Source: Phycisphaeraceae bacterium
GTDB taxonomy: Bacteria > Planctomycetota > Phycisphaerae > Phycisphaerales > Phycisphaeraceae
DNA length: 64,000 nucleotides
Direction: 5' to 3'
Assembly (NCBI GenBank): GCA_020851465.1
Contig: JADZCR010000005.1
Location: forward strand, 248,001 to 312,000
Of the stretch, positions 33,589 through 41,853 are shown in pieces (within the stretch, counting starts at the first letter, position 1; every line of letters starts with the position of its first letter). The notes under the pieces were generated by a model. The model had not been told where the DNA came from. It ran no database searches and worked only from the letters and a program-made list of their open reading frames with translations. The position numbers and the translations under genes are program-made.

Positions 33589-34159
33589 GTGGAGATGAGG
33601 ATAGCATCGCAGCGAAATCGCGGAAAGCAGCCGATCCGCACCACGTCACCCTGAATCGATGACCCACTTAGGCGGTGCAAGCAGCCTGATCGTGACACGA
33701 TGGCTGAATTCCATGTCTGTTCCATGCGGGAGCCTCGTGAGTTTCAAGGAGTTTTACCCGGTGCTGTCTCGACCGCAGCACTGCCTTTGGTTACGGTCAA
33801 CCACCTGCAGCTGGAAGGTCAGTGCGACTGGCACGAGGTAGGCACCCCGCGGTTCCTGTTCCGGGAATTCCTTTAGCGTCGCATTGAACTGCGAAGTCCG
33901 CGAAGCAAGCGGACCGGCTTGGGTCGATGCTGAAACCTGCCATCCAGCAGGGGTACACGCCGAGAAGGGTTGGAAGTGCACGGATTTGCGTTGAGTTTGC
34001 AATGTGAATAGTCTAAATCATAGATCGTTCGCAGTGGGTTCTTGTTATTCCCGCCCGTATTGAACCGTTATAAACGCTTGGGGAATGGGTGACTTTAAAA
34101 AGGATGTTGTTGTCGGGAGACCGTAATTCCGACGACCGAACGCTTCGGGCCCGAATCTC
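33589..34159. other. Intergenic stretch with two competing weak reading frames
   Basis: This 570-base stretch holds no gene I can support firmly. On the plus strand 33700-33876 reads as a 58-residue frame (starting MAEFHVCSMREPREF); on the minus strand 33754-34002 reads as an 82-residue frame ending in a polar stretch. They overlap, so at most one is real, and neither has a clear ribosome-binding site. A hairpin-like pair GTTGTCGG/CCGACGAC lies near 34109-34134. Confidence 0.3.
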
Positions 34160-35119
34160 ATGAGAGTGATTATCACTTTCAATTATCAGAGTCATCTACC
34201 GAACCTTGCGATTGTGTCGCAGGGTGGTGGCTTCGCTTGTCGAGCCAAAGAGTTGTGCATCTCAAACGGTGTGCGACGAACTCGGCGTGGGTTTACGCTC
34301 ATTGAGTTGCTGGTCGTCATTTCGATCGTGGTGCTTTTGATCTCGATTCTCCTGCCGGTTGTCGGAAAGGCACGCCGAATTGCCAAGCGCATCCCGTGTA
34401 TGAACAACATGCGGACGATGGGTACCAGTTTCCAGATTTACACAAACGATTCGAAAGGAATCCTGCCGTGGGACTGCTATGCGGAAGGCGATCGACCGAT
34501 CCGTCACGTTGGGCCTTGGGAAGACTCGATGCAGTGGTTCAACGTCGCCCCGACTTACGCGGGCCAGCTCAGCTATAACGAGCAGCAGCTTGCCGACATT
34601 GCTGGCACGACCCGCCTGCCTAACTGGCGCAACTCAGGACTTTTTGTCTGTCCCTGCTCCGATCCTCCCGGTGGCGTATCGGGGACAGGCGACCTTGTGA
34701 CAGACGGCTACTTCATGCTCTGGGGCTGCGATGTCACGGGGACGATTCCCGTTCGACGCAAGACATTCTGGTCATACGGATACAACACGCAGCTCGATCA
34801 AGGCGTCGAGGATCGTCACATTAATGATCGCGTGCTCATGCCGATCACGATGTTTCCGCAGCCGACCGCCACGGTAGTGCTGATCGAAAAACTGATGAGG
34901 CCTGACGAATATAAACCATACTTCAACTCCGATGTGGGGCAGGCGCAGGTGAGCTGGAAGGAGTTCACTACTCGACACGAAGGCGGCGGCTTCCTGCTGT
35001 TTCTCGACAACCACGTCAACTTTTTCCAACGCAGCGAAATCCTCGGCGCTCCCAATGCACCGTCGGATTACAACCAACCCGGCCGCCTGGTGTGGAATCC
35101 CGGTGCGCCATCGATCTGA
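34160..35119 (+). CDS. Pseudopilin-like exported protein with N-terminal methylation motif
   Basis: A protein with the prepilin signature RRGFTLIELLVVISIVVLLISILLPV, the head segment CMNNMRTMGTSFQIYTNDSKGILP, a mid-part with conserved WDCYAEGD and CPCSDPPGG, and a final HEGGGFLLFLDNHVNFF motif that is typical of planctomycete H-x-G-type pseudopilins. The drawn start (ATG 34160) would give an unusually long 43-residue leader and overlaps a palindrome (34166-34176), so the real start is more likely TTG 34253 or GTG 34271, giving a short leader. It is followed closely by the PEP-CTERM protein gene, and both may be expressed together. The role is unknown; it may take part in a surface structure or be a secreted carbohydrate-linked protein. 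Confidence 0.75.
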   Translation: MRVIITFNYQSHLPNLAIVSQGGGFACRAKELCISNGVRRTRRGFTLIELLVVISIVVLLISILLPVVGKARRIAKRIPCMNNMRTMGTSFQIYTNDSKGILPWDCYAEGDRPIRHVGPWEDSMQWFNVAPTYAGQLSYNEQQLADIAGTTRLPNWRNSGLFVCPCSDPPGGVSGTGDLVTDGYFMLWGCDVTGTIPVRRKTFWSYGYNTQLDQGVEDRHINDRVLMPITMFPQPTATVVLIEKLMRPDEYKPYFNSDVGQAQVSWKEFTTRHEGGGFLLFLDNHVNFFQRSEILGAPNAPSDYNQPGRLVWNPGAPSI

Positions 35120-35186
35120 ATGACGGCTTCAGATCGGGTTTGACTCATCCCTGCCGTCAAGGATGATTTTTTGGAGGTCAACGCAC

Positions 35187-36536
35187 ATGCGAAAGACTAA
35201 GTGGAGAATGATGACGCTCGCGGCAGGTATCGCGGTTACCAGTGGGGCGGCGAACGGCGCATTTGCGCCTGGAAACCTCGTCGTACTCCGTGTTGGAGAT
35301 GGTGCCAGCGCACTGACGCTCGGTTCGGAACCGCTCTTTCTGGATGAATACAACGCATCGACGGGTGCGTTGGTTGCATCCCATGCGATCCCCAGCACCG
35401 GCGCGGGGGCACTGACTCTCGGCGGGCGTAACGATGCCCACGACGGTCACCTTAATCTTTCCTCGAATGGTCAGTACATCCTGTTTGGCGGTTACCGATC
35501 GATCGATGGTGCAACCTACACCCCGGACTCAATTAATAGCGGCACTAACGATCCAGCACTCGAGTCTGCTGCGTCCGTCAGCCGCGTGATTGGTCGCGTT
35601 GATTCTTTATGGAATGTGGACACGACGACCGCGCTCAACGATGCCTATGACCACACGAATATTACCGCTGTTGCCTCGGATGACGGCACGCGGTTTTGGA
35701 CGGCAGGTTCAGGTGATTATCTCGATGGCCTGACTGAAATCGCAACGACTACAGGCGGCCTGCGCTACGTACCGACTCTGGGGTCGAATGATTCGATCAA
35801 CATCAGCCAGACACAAACAATTGGCGGAGCTTTGGAGCCGGATAGCTTGCGCAACACGCGCATCGTGGATGGCCAACTGTACGCGATCACTGCATCACAG
35901 CATTCATTTGGTAACCGGGGAGCCTACGCCACGTCGGTCCCATTACCCACGCCGGGTGCTGATACCCCGATCCCGCTTGTCCCGGAGCTAATTAACAAAG
36001 AAGGCTCCAACACCGATTTTGGAGGCAACCTGACCTCCGGCGGTTCCTCCGGAAAGCTCTACCCCAAGAGTGATATCCTCCTCCTCGATCTGGATCCATC
36101 CGTGCCCGGCTTTGATACCGCATACACAACGGGTGGAAAAAAGGACTATCAGAAATGGGCACTGGTGAATCCCACGAGCAATACCTACCCTGACGACCAT
36201 CGCGAGGACTGGCGCGTCGTAAGCAGCTTGTCGCTGAGCAATGATGAAATCAACGCTCTCGATGCGAGTGTTGTCGATGGCGTCGTGACGCTTTTCGCCT
36301 CAACCGATCGGGGCATCTTCCGACTCATCGACACTGGCGGTTACAACGCTCCGATCAGCAGCCCCTTTGGTGCCAGCTATTTTATTTCTACCCCCGTGGA
36401 GCCACAGATCGTTGATGGCACTCTCTATTCGTACACCGATTTCCGCGGATTGGTGTTGCTCCCACTGCCCGAGCCGACGAGTTTCACGCTTTTGATGATC
36501 GGCACGCTTGCTTTGAACCGCCGCAGACAGCGATAA
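35187..36536 (+). CDS. PEP-CTERM-anchored exported protein
   Basis: A 449-residue exported protein: an N-terminal signal peptide (MRKTKWRMMTLAAGIAVTSG) and a C-terminal PEP-CTERM sorting signal with PEPT at the start of a hydrophobic helix (SFTLLMIGTLAL) and an Arg-rich tail (NRRRQR). Exosortase-type processing and surface or matrix retention are expected. The middle has repeated beta-type units with many Asp, Gly and Ser residues, as in beta-propellers or other beta-rich domains; no enzyme motif is visible. ATG 35187 is supported by GGAGG at 35173-35177. It lies 67 bases after the pseudopilin-like gene in the same direction. A bidirectional terminator follows at 36646. Confidence 0.8.
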   Translation: MRKTKWRMMTLAAGIAVTSGAANGAFAPGNLVVLRVGDGASALTLGSEPLFLDEYNASTGALVASHAIPSTGAGALTLGGRNDAHDGHLNLSSNGQYILFGGYRSIDGATYTPDSINSGTNDPALESAASVSRVIGRVDSLWNVDTTTALNDAYDHTNITAVASDDGTRFWTAGSGDYLDGLTEIATTTGGLRYVPTLGSNDSINISQTQTIGGALEPDSLRNTRIVDGQLYAITASQHSFGNRGAYATSVPLPTPGADTPIPLVPELINKEGSNTDFGGNLTSGGSSGKLYPKSDILLLDLDPSVPGFDTAYTTGGKKDYQKWALVNPTSNTYPDDHREDWRVVSSLSLSNDEINALDASVVDGVVTLFASTDRGIFRLIDTGGYNAPISSPFGASYFISTPVEPQIVDGTLYSYTDFRGLVLLPLPEPTSFTLLMIGTLALNRRRQR

Positions 36537-36645
36537 ATGCCTCATGCTCCAGGAAGGGGAGTCTTCCTGTTGGATTCCGCATTAACCTGTTGCGATCAGG
36601 AGGGTAGGCTTTACAGCAGGCTGACTGTGGTGGGATTGACCAAAG

Positions 36646-36674
36646 AAAAACCCCGGTAATTACCGGGGTTTTTT
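36646..36674. terminator. Bidirectional intrinsic terminator between PEP-CTERM gene and tRNA-Ser
   Basis: A near-perfect palindrome: AAAAACCCCGGTAA followed by TTACCGGGGTTTTTT. T runs flank both sides, so it can end the PEP-CTERM transcript on the plus strand and the tRNA-Ser transcript on the minus strand, whose mature 3' end lies only six bases away. Confidence 0.85.
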
Positions 36675-36679
36675 CACAA

Positions 36680-36766
36680 CGGAGAGGGAGGGATTCGAAC
36701 CCTCGAACAGGTTGCCCCGTTACACGATTTCCAGTCGTGTTCCTTCAGCCGCTCGGACACCTCTCC
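36680..36766 (-). tRNA. tRNA-Ser (anticodon GGA)
   Basis: The minus-strand sequence folds as an 87-base class II tRNA: acceptor stem GGAGAGG/CCTCTCC, anticodon stem-loop ACACGA-CTGGAAA-TCGTGT with anticodon GGA (plus-strand bases 36730-36732), a long variable arm AACGGGGCAACCTGTT, and T arm GAGGG-TTCGAAT-CCCTC, with G as discriminator. The long variable arm and the GGA anticodon identify a serine tRNA for UCC/UCU. CCA is not encoded. Confidence 0.97.
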
Positions 36767-36827
36767 AGGTGAAAGAAACGGATGGACTATCCTATTGATC
36801 CGTCTGGCGAAGTAAAGGAACGCGATT

Positions 36828-37541
36828 TTGACTGATTCCCACAAACCCGCCGAGCCGCTCAACGGCTTGCTCGTTGTCGATAAGCCTCTGGGTTGGAGTT
36901 CGATGGACGTGATTCGTCACGTACGTCGAGCGGTGTCGATGAAACGGGTCGGCCACGCAGGCACACTCGACCCGTTGGCGACCGGGGTGGTCATTGTCTG
37001 CATCGGTAAAGCCACCCGCTGCGTCGAGTCACTCATGGGCATGACCAAGGTTTACGAAGCTGATGTGGATCTTTCCGCTTTTACTGCCACCGATGATCGG
37101 GAAGGTGAGCGCGAGGAGGTTACGGTAGTAATTACACCGAGCCGGGAAGACCTGTGCAAAGTCCTGGTTAAGTTCGTAGGGCAGATAGCGCAGACACCGC
37201 CGGCATTCAGTGCGGTACATATCAACGGACAACGCGCATACAAACTGGCCCGCCGGGGTGAATCGGTGGCATTAACTCCGCGTATGGTGAACATCGCGGC
37301 GATTGATCTGCTTGACTACGCTTGGCCGACTGCTCGCATCCGTGTGACTTGCGGGAAGGGAACCTACATTCGCAGTCTAGCTCGTGACATCGGCAGAGCA
37401 CTAGGTACTGGTGGACACCTTGCGTCGCTGCGCCGGCTATCGGTCGGTCCATACGATCTGAGTCAGGCGGTTAATCAGAAGCGGTTGGAGCTACCGATTC
37501 GGCAAGACGAGCTATTACCTGCACCGACTCCGATCAAATGA
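36828..37541 (+). CDS. truB: tRNA pseudouridine(55) synthase TruB
   Basis: A 237-residue TruB, which makes pseudouridine 55 in the T arm of tRNAs. The N-terminal LNGLLVVDKPLGWSS, and the catalytic Asp in VGHAGTLDPLATGVV (about residues 41-55), are intact, followed by KVYEADV and the PPAFSAVHINGQRAYKLARRG loop; CGKGTYIRSLARDIG is the usual C-terminal RNA-binding stretch. The start is TTG 36828 with AGGAA eight bases upstream. At 237 residues it is short because the extra C-terminal PUA domain is lacking, which is normal for some bacterial TruB proteins. The gene is convergent with queA and their 3' ends overlap by 8 bases. Confidence 0.95.
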   Translation: MTDSHKPAEPLNGLLVVDKPLGWSSMDVIRHVRRAVSMKRVGHAGTLDPLATGVVIVCIGKATRCVESLMGMTKVYEADVDLSAFTATDDREGEREEVTVVITPSREDLCKVLVKFVGQIAQTPPAFSAVHINGQRAYKLARRGESVALTPRMVNIAAIDLLDYAWPTARIRVTCGKGTYIRSLARDIGRALGTGGHLASLRRLSVGPYDLSQAVNQKRLELPIRQDELLPAPTPIK

Positions 37542-38622
37542 TGAGCATGGCATCGCCATAGGAATAGAAGCGATAACCCTCCGCAACTGCGGTGTGGTAC
37601 CAGAGCTTTAGACGGTCCACACCCACATTCGGCAATGCTGCGACCAGTGCAAGTAACGTAGATCGCGGCAGGTGGAAATTTGTCATCAGAGCATCTGTGA
37701 AGCGGAAGGCGAAAGCTCCAGGGCCACTCTCGCTAAGGCCGGGGGTGATGAACAGGTCGGTTTCCGCTGTATAGCCTTTAAGTGATTCCCAGTTTGAGGG
37801 CAAACTTTCCAGAGCGCGCACCGTTGTCGTACCAACGGGAATAATCCGCCCCCCGGCTGCGCGGGTTTCCTGGAGTAGTGCGATTGTCTCACTTGATATA
37901 TCGATCCATTCACGGTGGATCGCATGGTCTTCAAGGTTTTCCGTACGAACCGGAGAAAAAGTACCCAGGCCGACGTGAAGTGTAATGCTGGCGCGACGCA
38001 CACCAGCAGCATCGATCGCTTTGAGCAGCGATGGGGTGAAATGCAGGCCGGCTGTTGGAGCTGCAACCGACCCTGCATCACGTGCGAAAACCGTGTTATA
38101 TCGCGTCGCATCGTCGGGACGTATTTCCTTCTCCCCTTTGGCGCGACGTTCCTGTCGAATGTAGGGAGGCAAAGGTGTGACACCTACGCGCTGCAAGGTT
38201 GCAACGGTGTCTTGTGGGCTGCGCAGTCGTGCGCGCCATTCGCCGCCGTCCACGCGATTAACAAGTTCCAGCGAGGTTTCATCATCGAGCGTGATCAGTT
38301 CGCCTGGCTGTAAAGTACCTCTAGATTCGAGCATGATGCGCCATAGGCCGTCACTCTCAGCAAGGTATAGCCCCGAAACCTTGCCCCCCGTTGCGGCTCG
38401 TATAGCTGTGAAGTATGCGGGCAGTACGCGCGTCTGATTAAACACCATCAAATCACCAGGCTGTGGACTGCCGGGCACCCCAAGCAAGTCACGCACGTAG
38501 TGGTGCTCAATCCGCTGACGCTTGCGATCGACAACCATCAACCTCGCAGCATCGCGCGGTTCCGCCGGCTCAGTTGCGATCCGTCCGGGAGGAAGCTCAT
38601 AATCTAAATCATCCACACGCAT
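37534..38622 (-). CDS. queA: S-adenosylmethionine:tRNA ribosyltransferase-isomerase QueA
   Basis: A 362-residue QueA, which transfers the ribose part of S-adenosylmethionine to preQ1-modified tRNA in queuosine synthesis. MRVDDLDYELPPGRIATEP at the start and DAARLMVVDR, HYVRDL and GDLMVFNQTRVLPA are family signatures, as are SVAAPTAGLHFT, ITLHVGLGTFSPV and VGTTTVRALES. The frame continues upstream to 38856, but the 78 extra residues have no counterpart, so I use ATG 38622, which gives the normal length. The C terminus overlaps the truB stop by 8 bases in convergent orientation; the pair are both tRNA-modifying enzymes. Confidence 0.95.
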   Translation of the reverse strand: MRVDDLDYELPPGRIATEPAEPRDAARLMVVDRKRQRIEHHYVRDLLGVPGSPQPGDLMVFNQTRVLPAYFTAIRAATGGKVSGLYLAESDGLWRIMLESRGTLQPGELITLDDETSLELVNRVDGGEWRARLRSPQDTVATLQRVGVTPLPPYIRQERRAKGEKEIRPDDATRYNTVFARDAGSVAAPTAGLHFTPSLLKAIDAAGVRRASITLHVGLGTFSPVRTENLEDHAIHREWIDISSETIALLQETRAAGGRIIPVGTTTVRALESLPSNWESLKGYTAETDLFITPGLSESGPGAFAFRFTDALMTNFHLPRSTLLALVAALPNVGVDRLKLWYHTAVAEGYRFYSYGDAMLII

Positions 38623-38806
38623 GGCCGTGTGATCGTAATGGCGGGGTCGAATATCGGCTACGTCACTGTCGCGTGGCGTCACCATCCCGCGCCTACGGAA
38701 GTCATCGGTCCTCATCGCGTGACTGCTAAACTCAGAAATATTAAGAGGATAGCAATTCCAATCAAGGAGGGGTGATTGTGGCCCGCAAATAGCATCAATC
38801 CGAGTG

Positions 38807-39154
38807 ATGCGCGTTGACCCGCACGCCAATCTCACGATTACACTGATCCGCCGCAACGAATTCGGCAGGCTGAGATTTGTTGGATCGCCGCGCGGGACCT
38901 CTGCCGCGTCTTCCCATATCTCGGCAGCACACCGCTGTGGTATCGTTCCCTCACCGTTATTCGCGTGTGAAAATAGCGGCCATTTCCGAGATTGGTGTCC
39001 CGCACCATTTCCTTACGACACGCAGCTGCCCGTCGGATTACCGCAACTTCGCGAGGAATCTCCGCCGCCCTATCCGGTCGAGACGATTTATCGCATTCAG
39101 CCGCTTCCACCGATATCTGAGCAGATTGGTCGCATGGTTGATCTGTACGTGTAA
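38807..39154 (+). CDS. Uncertain small hypothetical protein
   Basis: A 115-residue open frame from ATG 38807 (GTG 38804 also possible), divergent from queA. The second half (CPAPFPYDTQLPVGLPQL, then SPPPYPVETIYRIQPLPP) has a plausible, proline-rich protein composition, while the first half is less convincing. No ribosome-binding site is seen close to the start; a strong one (AAGGAGG, 38764-38770) lies about 37 bases upstream but fits no useful frame. Other frames overlap it. I see no family. The next small gene starts 34 bases later, so the two could be co-transcribed. Confidence 0.3.
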   Translation: MRVDPHANLTITLIRRNEFGRLRFVGSPRGTSAASSHISAAHRCGIVPSPLFACENSGHFRDWCPAPFPYDTQLPVGLPQLREESPPPYPVETIYRIQPLPPISEQIGRMVDLYV

Positions 39155-39188
39155 CAGCAACTCGTTTTGAATCACTTCGTGCGCTAAC

Positions 39189-39380
39189 ATGGGTATCGAT
39201 ACATCACTTGACCATCTTGTGACTCGCATCTCATCACTCGATCGTGAGAGGTGTAAAGCAGAACTGCGCAGTCTGGAAGAACTGCGTGTGGACTTTACCG
39301 ATGAGTATCTTGATTCTCTTCCGCTCGAAAAACTCCGGCACATCGTGCTGGCAGCGCGGTTACGAATGAGAAAGCGATAA
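39189..39380 (+). CDS. Small hypothetical protein, helical
   Basis: A 63-residue frame beginning MGIDTSLDHLVTRISSLD. It is rich in Leu, Arg, Glu and Asp and reads as two amphipathic helices (SLDHLVTRISSLDRERCKA and EKLRHIVLAARLRM), with a basic end. The composition and codon choice look like a real short gene, but there is no clear ribosome-binding site. It is convergent with the exported STN-like gene (12-base gap). I do not recognise it. Confidence 0.45.
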   Translation: MGIDTSLDHLVTRISSLDRERCKAELRSLEELRVDFTDEYLDSLPLEKLRHIVLAARLRMRKR

Positions 39381-39392
39381 TCGTTGTGCGGT

Positions 39393-40337
39393 TTACCTGC
39401 TTTCCTGTCCGGAAATTGCTGAGGCTTTGCTATTATCGACGGATGAAATCCCGCGTGACGCCCCGGTAGGTCGGGTGGCGGCGGTATCAGTATCGCGGAG
39501 GTAGCGGCGCGGATTGACGCCAATGGCCTGATCGTTGTCAGCACTCAATCCGATTTGGGAATGTACGTAGAGCGGAGCATTTATCAGCAATTTTCCCTGA
39601 AAATATCGGATGGAAGCCGAACCGCCGTTGTCCCTCCATACATCAGGCTCGATCGTATCGCGAATGATCTGAGCGATCTCGTCGCCTCGTTGCTCAGGAG
39701 TCTTGTCGATCAAGCGTTGCGCGGATGAGGAGGTACCGCTGTTGTCATCGAATAGGCTGCGATCGTTGTCGCTTCCACCGCTACGGTCGCGTGAGGAACC
39801 ACTCTCAAATGCTTTGCTGATATTGAAATCAGGGGCGCTGATTTCTCCAGGCGCGTGCAGCAGATCTCTGATGTCGTAGGATCGCATCACAAGCTGTTTG
39901 TTTGCATCGTCTCGTGTCATGATTTCGATATAGGACGAACTGGCCTCGAAGATCAGCGGAAGGTCAGAGGATGTCTGCGTCATGAGCAAGCCGAGAACTT
40001 GTCCAGCAGGTACGTTGTGAAGATCGAGGTTGATCAGAGCATTGGTATCGATGCCTTGCTCCTCTAGTCCATTCCAGTTAACGACAAGCGGTATTCCTGT
40101 CGTGTGTGACCACCAGATGAAAGCTTCTTTTGCGGGCGCTTCGATTTTTACTTGATCGATGCGGTCAGCGAGTCGTCGCACAATGGGTCGCTGATCCGAT
40201 GGACCGCTACGCACACCGCGGATCTCTTCCGCTGGCTGTGTGGTCGGAGGAGGGGTTTCCGCAAAAATCGATTGCACGTACCCCCCTGACACAAGCAGCC
40301 AGATCACAGCGGCCAATCGTGATATACGAGGAGGCAT
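39393..40337 (-). CDS. Exported protein with secretin/TonB short N-terminal (STN)-like domain
   Basis: A 314-residue protein with a signal peptide (MPPRISRLAAVIWLLVSGG, cleavage near IFAE) followed by a Pro/Thr/Gln linker. Residues about 75-155 have the look of an STN or secretin N-terminal domain: APAKEAFIWWSHTTGIPLVV, INLDLHNVPAGQVLGLLM and YIEIMTRDD. A Ser/Asp/Gly-rich linker and a second small domain (IAQIIRDTIEPDVWRDNGGSASIRYFQGKLLINAP) follow, the last resembling the family of proteins that pass into secretin-type 'bon' domains. The secretin barrel itself is missing. ATG 40337 is preceded by GAGG on the minus strand. It starts about 120 bases after the end of the AI-2E permease gene, so the two may be co-transcribed. 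Function is unknown. Confidence 0.6.
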   Translation of the reverse strand: MPPRISRLAAVIWLLVSGGYVQSIFAETPPPTTQPAEEIRGVRSGPSDQRPIVRRLADRIDQVKIEAPAKEAFIWWSHTTGIPLVVNWNGLEEQGIDTNALINLDLHNVPAGQVLGLLMTQTSSDLPLIFEASSSYIEIMTRDDANKQLVMRSYDIRDLLHAPGEISAPDFNISKAFESGSSRDRSGGSDNDRSLFDDNSGTSSSAQRLIDKTPEQRGDEIAQIIRDTIEPDVWRDNGGSASIRYFQGKLLINAPLYVHSQIGLSADNDQAIGVNPRRYLRDTDTAATRPTGASRGISSVDNSKASAISGQESR

Positions 40338-40459
40338 GAGTGACTTTCCAAACTGATATTGCTGACAATCCAACGATATTGTCGGCAGCGTGGTCCACGA
40401 CTTCAAGAAATTTGACGTTTTGTGAATTCGCGGATCTGTCGTCGCAGTTCTGTCGCGGA

Positions 40460-41695
40460 TTAATGAGCAGCCGCCCACGATTTAATGCTTGGAACCACGA
40501 TTTCCTGCATCAGTATTTTGATGCATGCAGCAGTCGGAATTGCCAGCATCATGCCGAAAATTCCGCCGAGAGTACCGCCAATCAAAACCGCTAACAGGAT
40601 TGAGAGCGGATGCAGGTTCGTTGCCTTGCCCTGTACCATGGGTTCGATGACCCAGCCGTCTAGAGATTGCGCAGCGACATAAACGACAGTCGGCCAGATC
40701 ACCACTAGCCAGATGCTGAATGGTTGGCCGCCGCTGATACGGTCCACCCACGTCAGTAAGATCGCGGTCGGCCAGGTCACTGCAGCTGCGTATGGAATCA
40801 GATTCAGGACCATGGCGATAATGCCCAGCAAAAGCCAGAACGGCACGCCGGCGATCGCCCAACCGATGGTAAGCACGGTTCCGAGTATGAGCGATTGGAG
40901 AAGCCTTCCACGAATAAATCCTGACACAGACTTATCCATCTTGGTGAGAATATCGAGAGTACGCTCACGATTAGAAGCGGGGATGAATTGTTTGAACCAC
41001 TGCACGATACCTTCGAACTGCCAACTGAACATAAAAAACGAAAACAATACAAGCACTACCGCGATCAGAAGGTATGTCATCAGACCAAACGTCGAAATGA
41101 TGAGGCTGATACCGAGGTTCAGTGATTTGGAAAGCACTCCCATAATCTGTGGCCACTGGAAGGGGAGAGCTGCTGGCATCGTTGTAACCGTGGGCTGCGG
41201 TGCGGGCTGCGTTGCTTGAGTTGCCGCAACCTCGAAAGCATCGGACAGGGTGGAAGCGGGCTGCGTATGTGCTACCCCGCCGGTCATTTCCTGTGCCCGT
41301 CGCTGTAATTCTTCAATCCAATGTCCGATGTGTTGACTCGCACTGGCAACGTAGATGTCGAACTTGCTGAAAAGTCTTGCAATCTGATCCACCAGCAGCG
41401 GGCCCAGATAGGCCAACAGTGCGGTGATTGCTCCCAACAAGATGATGAGAATGATCCCTGCGGTAATTGGTCGTGGAATGCGGGCCCGACGATGGACCCA
41501 GGTGATGAGCGGATTGAAAGCATACGCAAGGGCAAGCCCCATGAGAGCTGGCACCGTAATCGCTCGTGCGTGATAGCCCACATCAAGCACCAAGAAGACG
41601 ACTGCGATAATCAGGAGATCACGTACCCAGCGGATTTGCCAGAGATGTCGGTCGCTGGTTCGCGTCTTCGATGGAGAGGTAGAGGATGGTTCCAT
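40460..41695 (-). CDS. AI-2E family transporter
   Basis: A 411-residue membrane protein of the AI-2E/PerM family (formerly UPF0118), named after E. coli TqsA, though many members export other things or act as sodium/proton antiporters. It has an N-terminal pair of helices (DLLIIAVVFLVLDVGYHA and ALMGLALAYAFNPL), a third helix IILIILLGAITALLAYL, a soluble middle section with Thr/Ala/Gln-rich low-complexity sequence near 165-185, and the typical C-terminal helices including LLGIIAMVLNLIPYAAAVTW and the family motif LHPLSILLAVLIGGTLGGIFGM. ATG 41695 is the likely start; a GTG at 41719 is also possible. The low-complexity loop is unusual in length. Confidence 0.85.
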   Translation of the reverse strand: MEPSSTSPSKTRTSDRHLWQIRWVRDLLIIAVVFLVLDVGYHARAITVPALMGLALAYAFNPLITWVHRRARIPRPITAGIILIILLGAITALLAYLGPLLVDQIARLFSKFDIYVASASQHIGHWIEELQRRAQEMTGGVAHTQPASTLSDAFEVAATQATQPAPQPTVTTMPAALPFQWPQIMGVLSKSLNLGISLIISTFGLMTYLLIAVVLVLFSFFMFSWQFEGIVQWFKQFIPASNRERTLDILTKMDKSVSGFIRGRLLQSLILGTVLTIGWAIAGVPFWLLLGIIAMVLNLIPYAAAVTWPTAILLTWVDRISGGQPFSIWLVVIWPTVVYVAAQSLDGWVIEPMVQGKATNLHPLSILLAVLIGGTLGGIFGMMLAIPTAACIKILMQEIVVPSIKSWAAAH

Positions 41696-41853
41696 GCAGG
41701 AAGGCTCTTGGTAATTCACGAGGTTAACACATCCGGCGTTTACCCCCGTGATTATGGGCTATTTAATATAGAAAAATACCTGATCGCCAATGCTTCCGAA
41801 TTGGGCCGATTTAACTTGAACCGATAGTCTCTGATGATCGAGCGTCAATCGGG

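Noticed and set aside
36600..36830. Attachment-site-like role for the tRNA-Ser gene
   Set aside because: No integrase gene or repeated tRNA 3' end is visible on either side within the window.
38623..38856. N-terminal extension of 78 codons on queA
   Set aside because: QueA is normally about 350 residues and the family sequence begins at the ATG at 38622.
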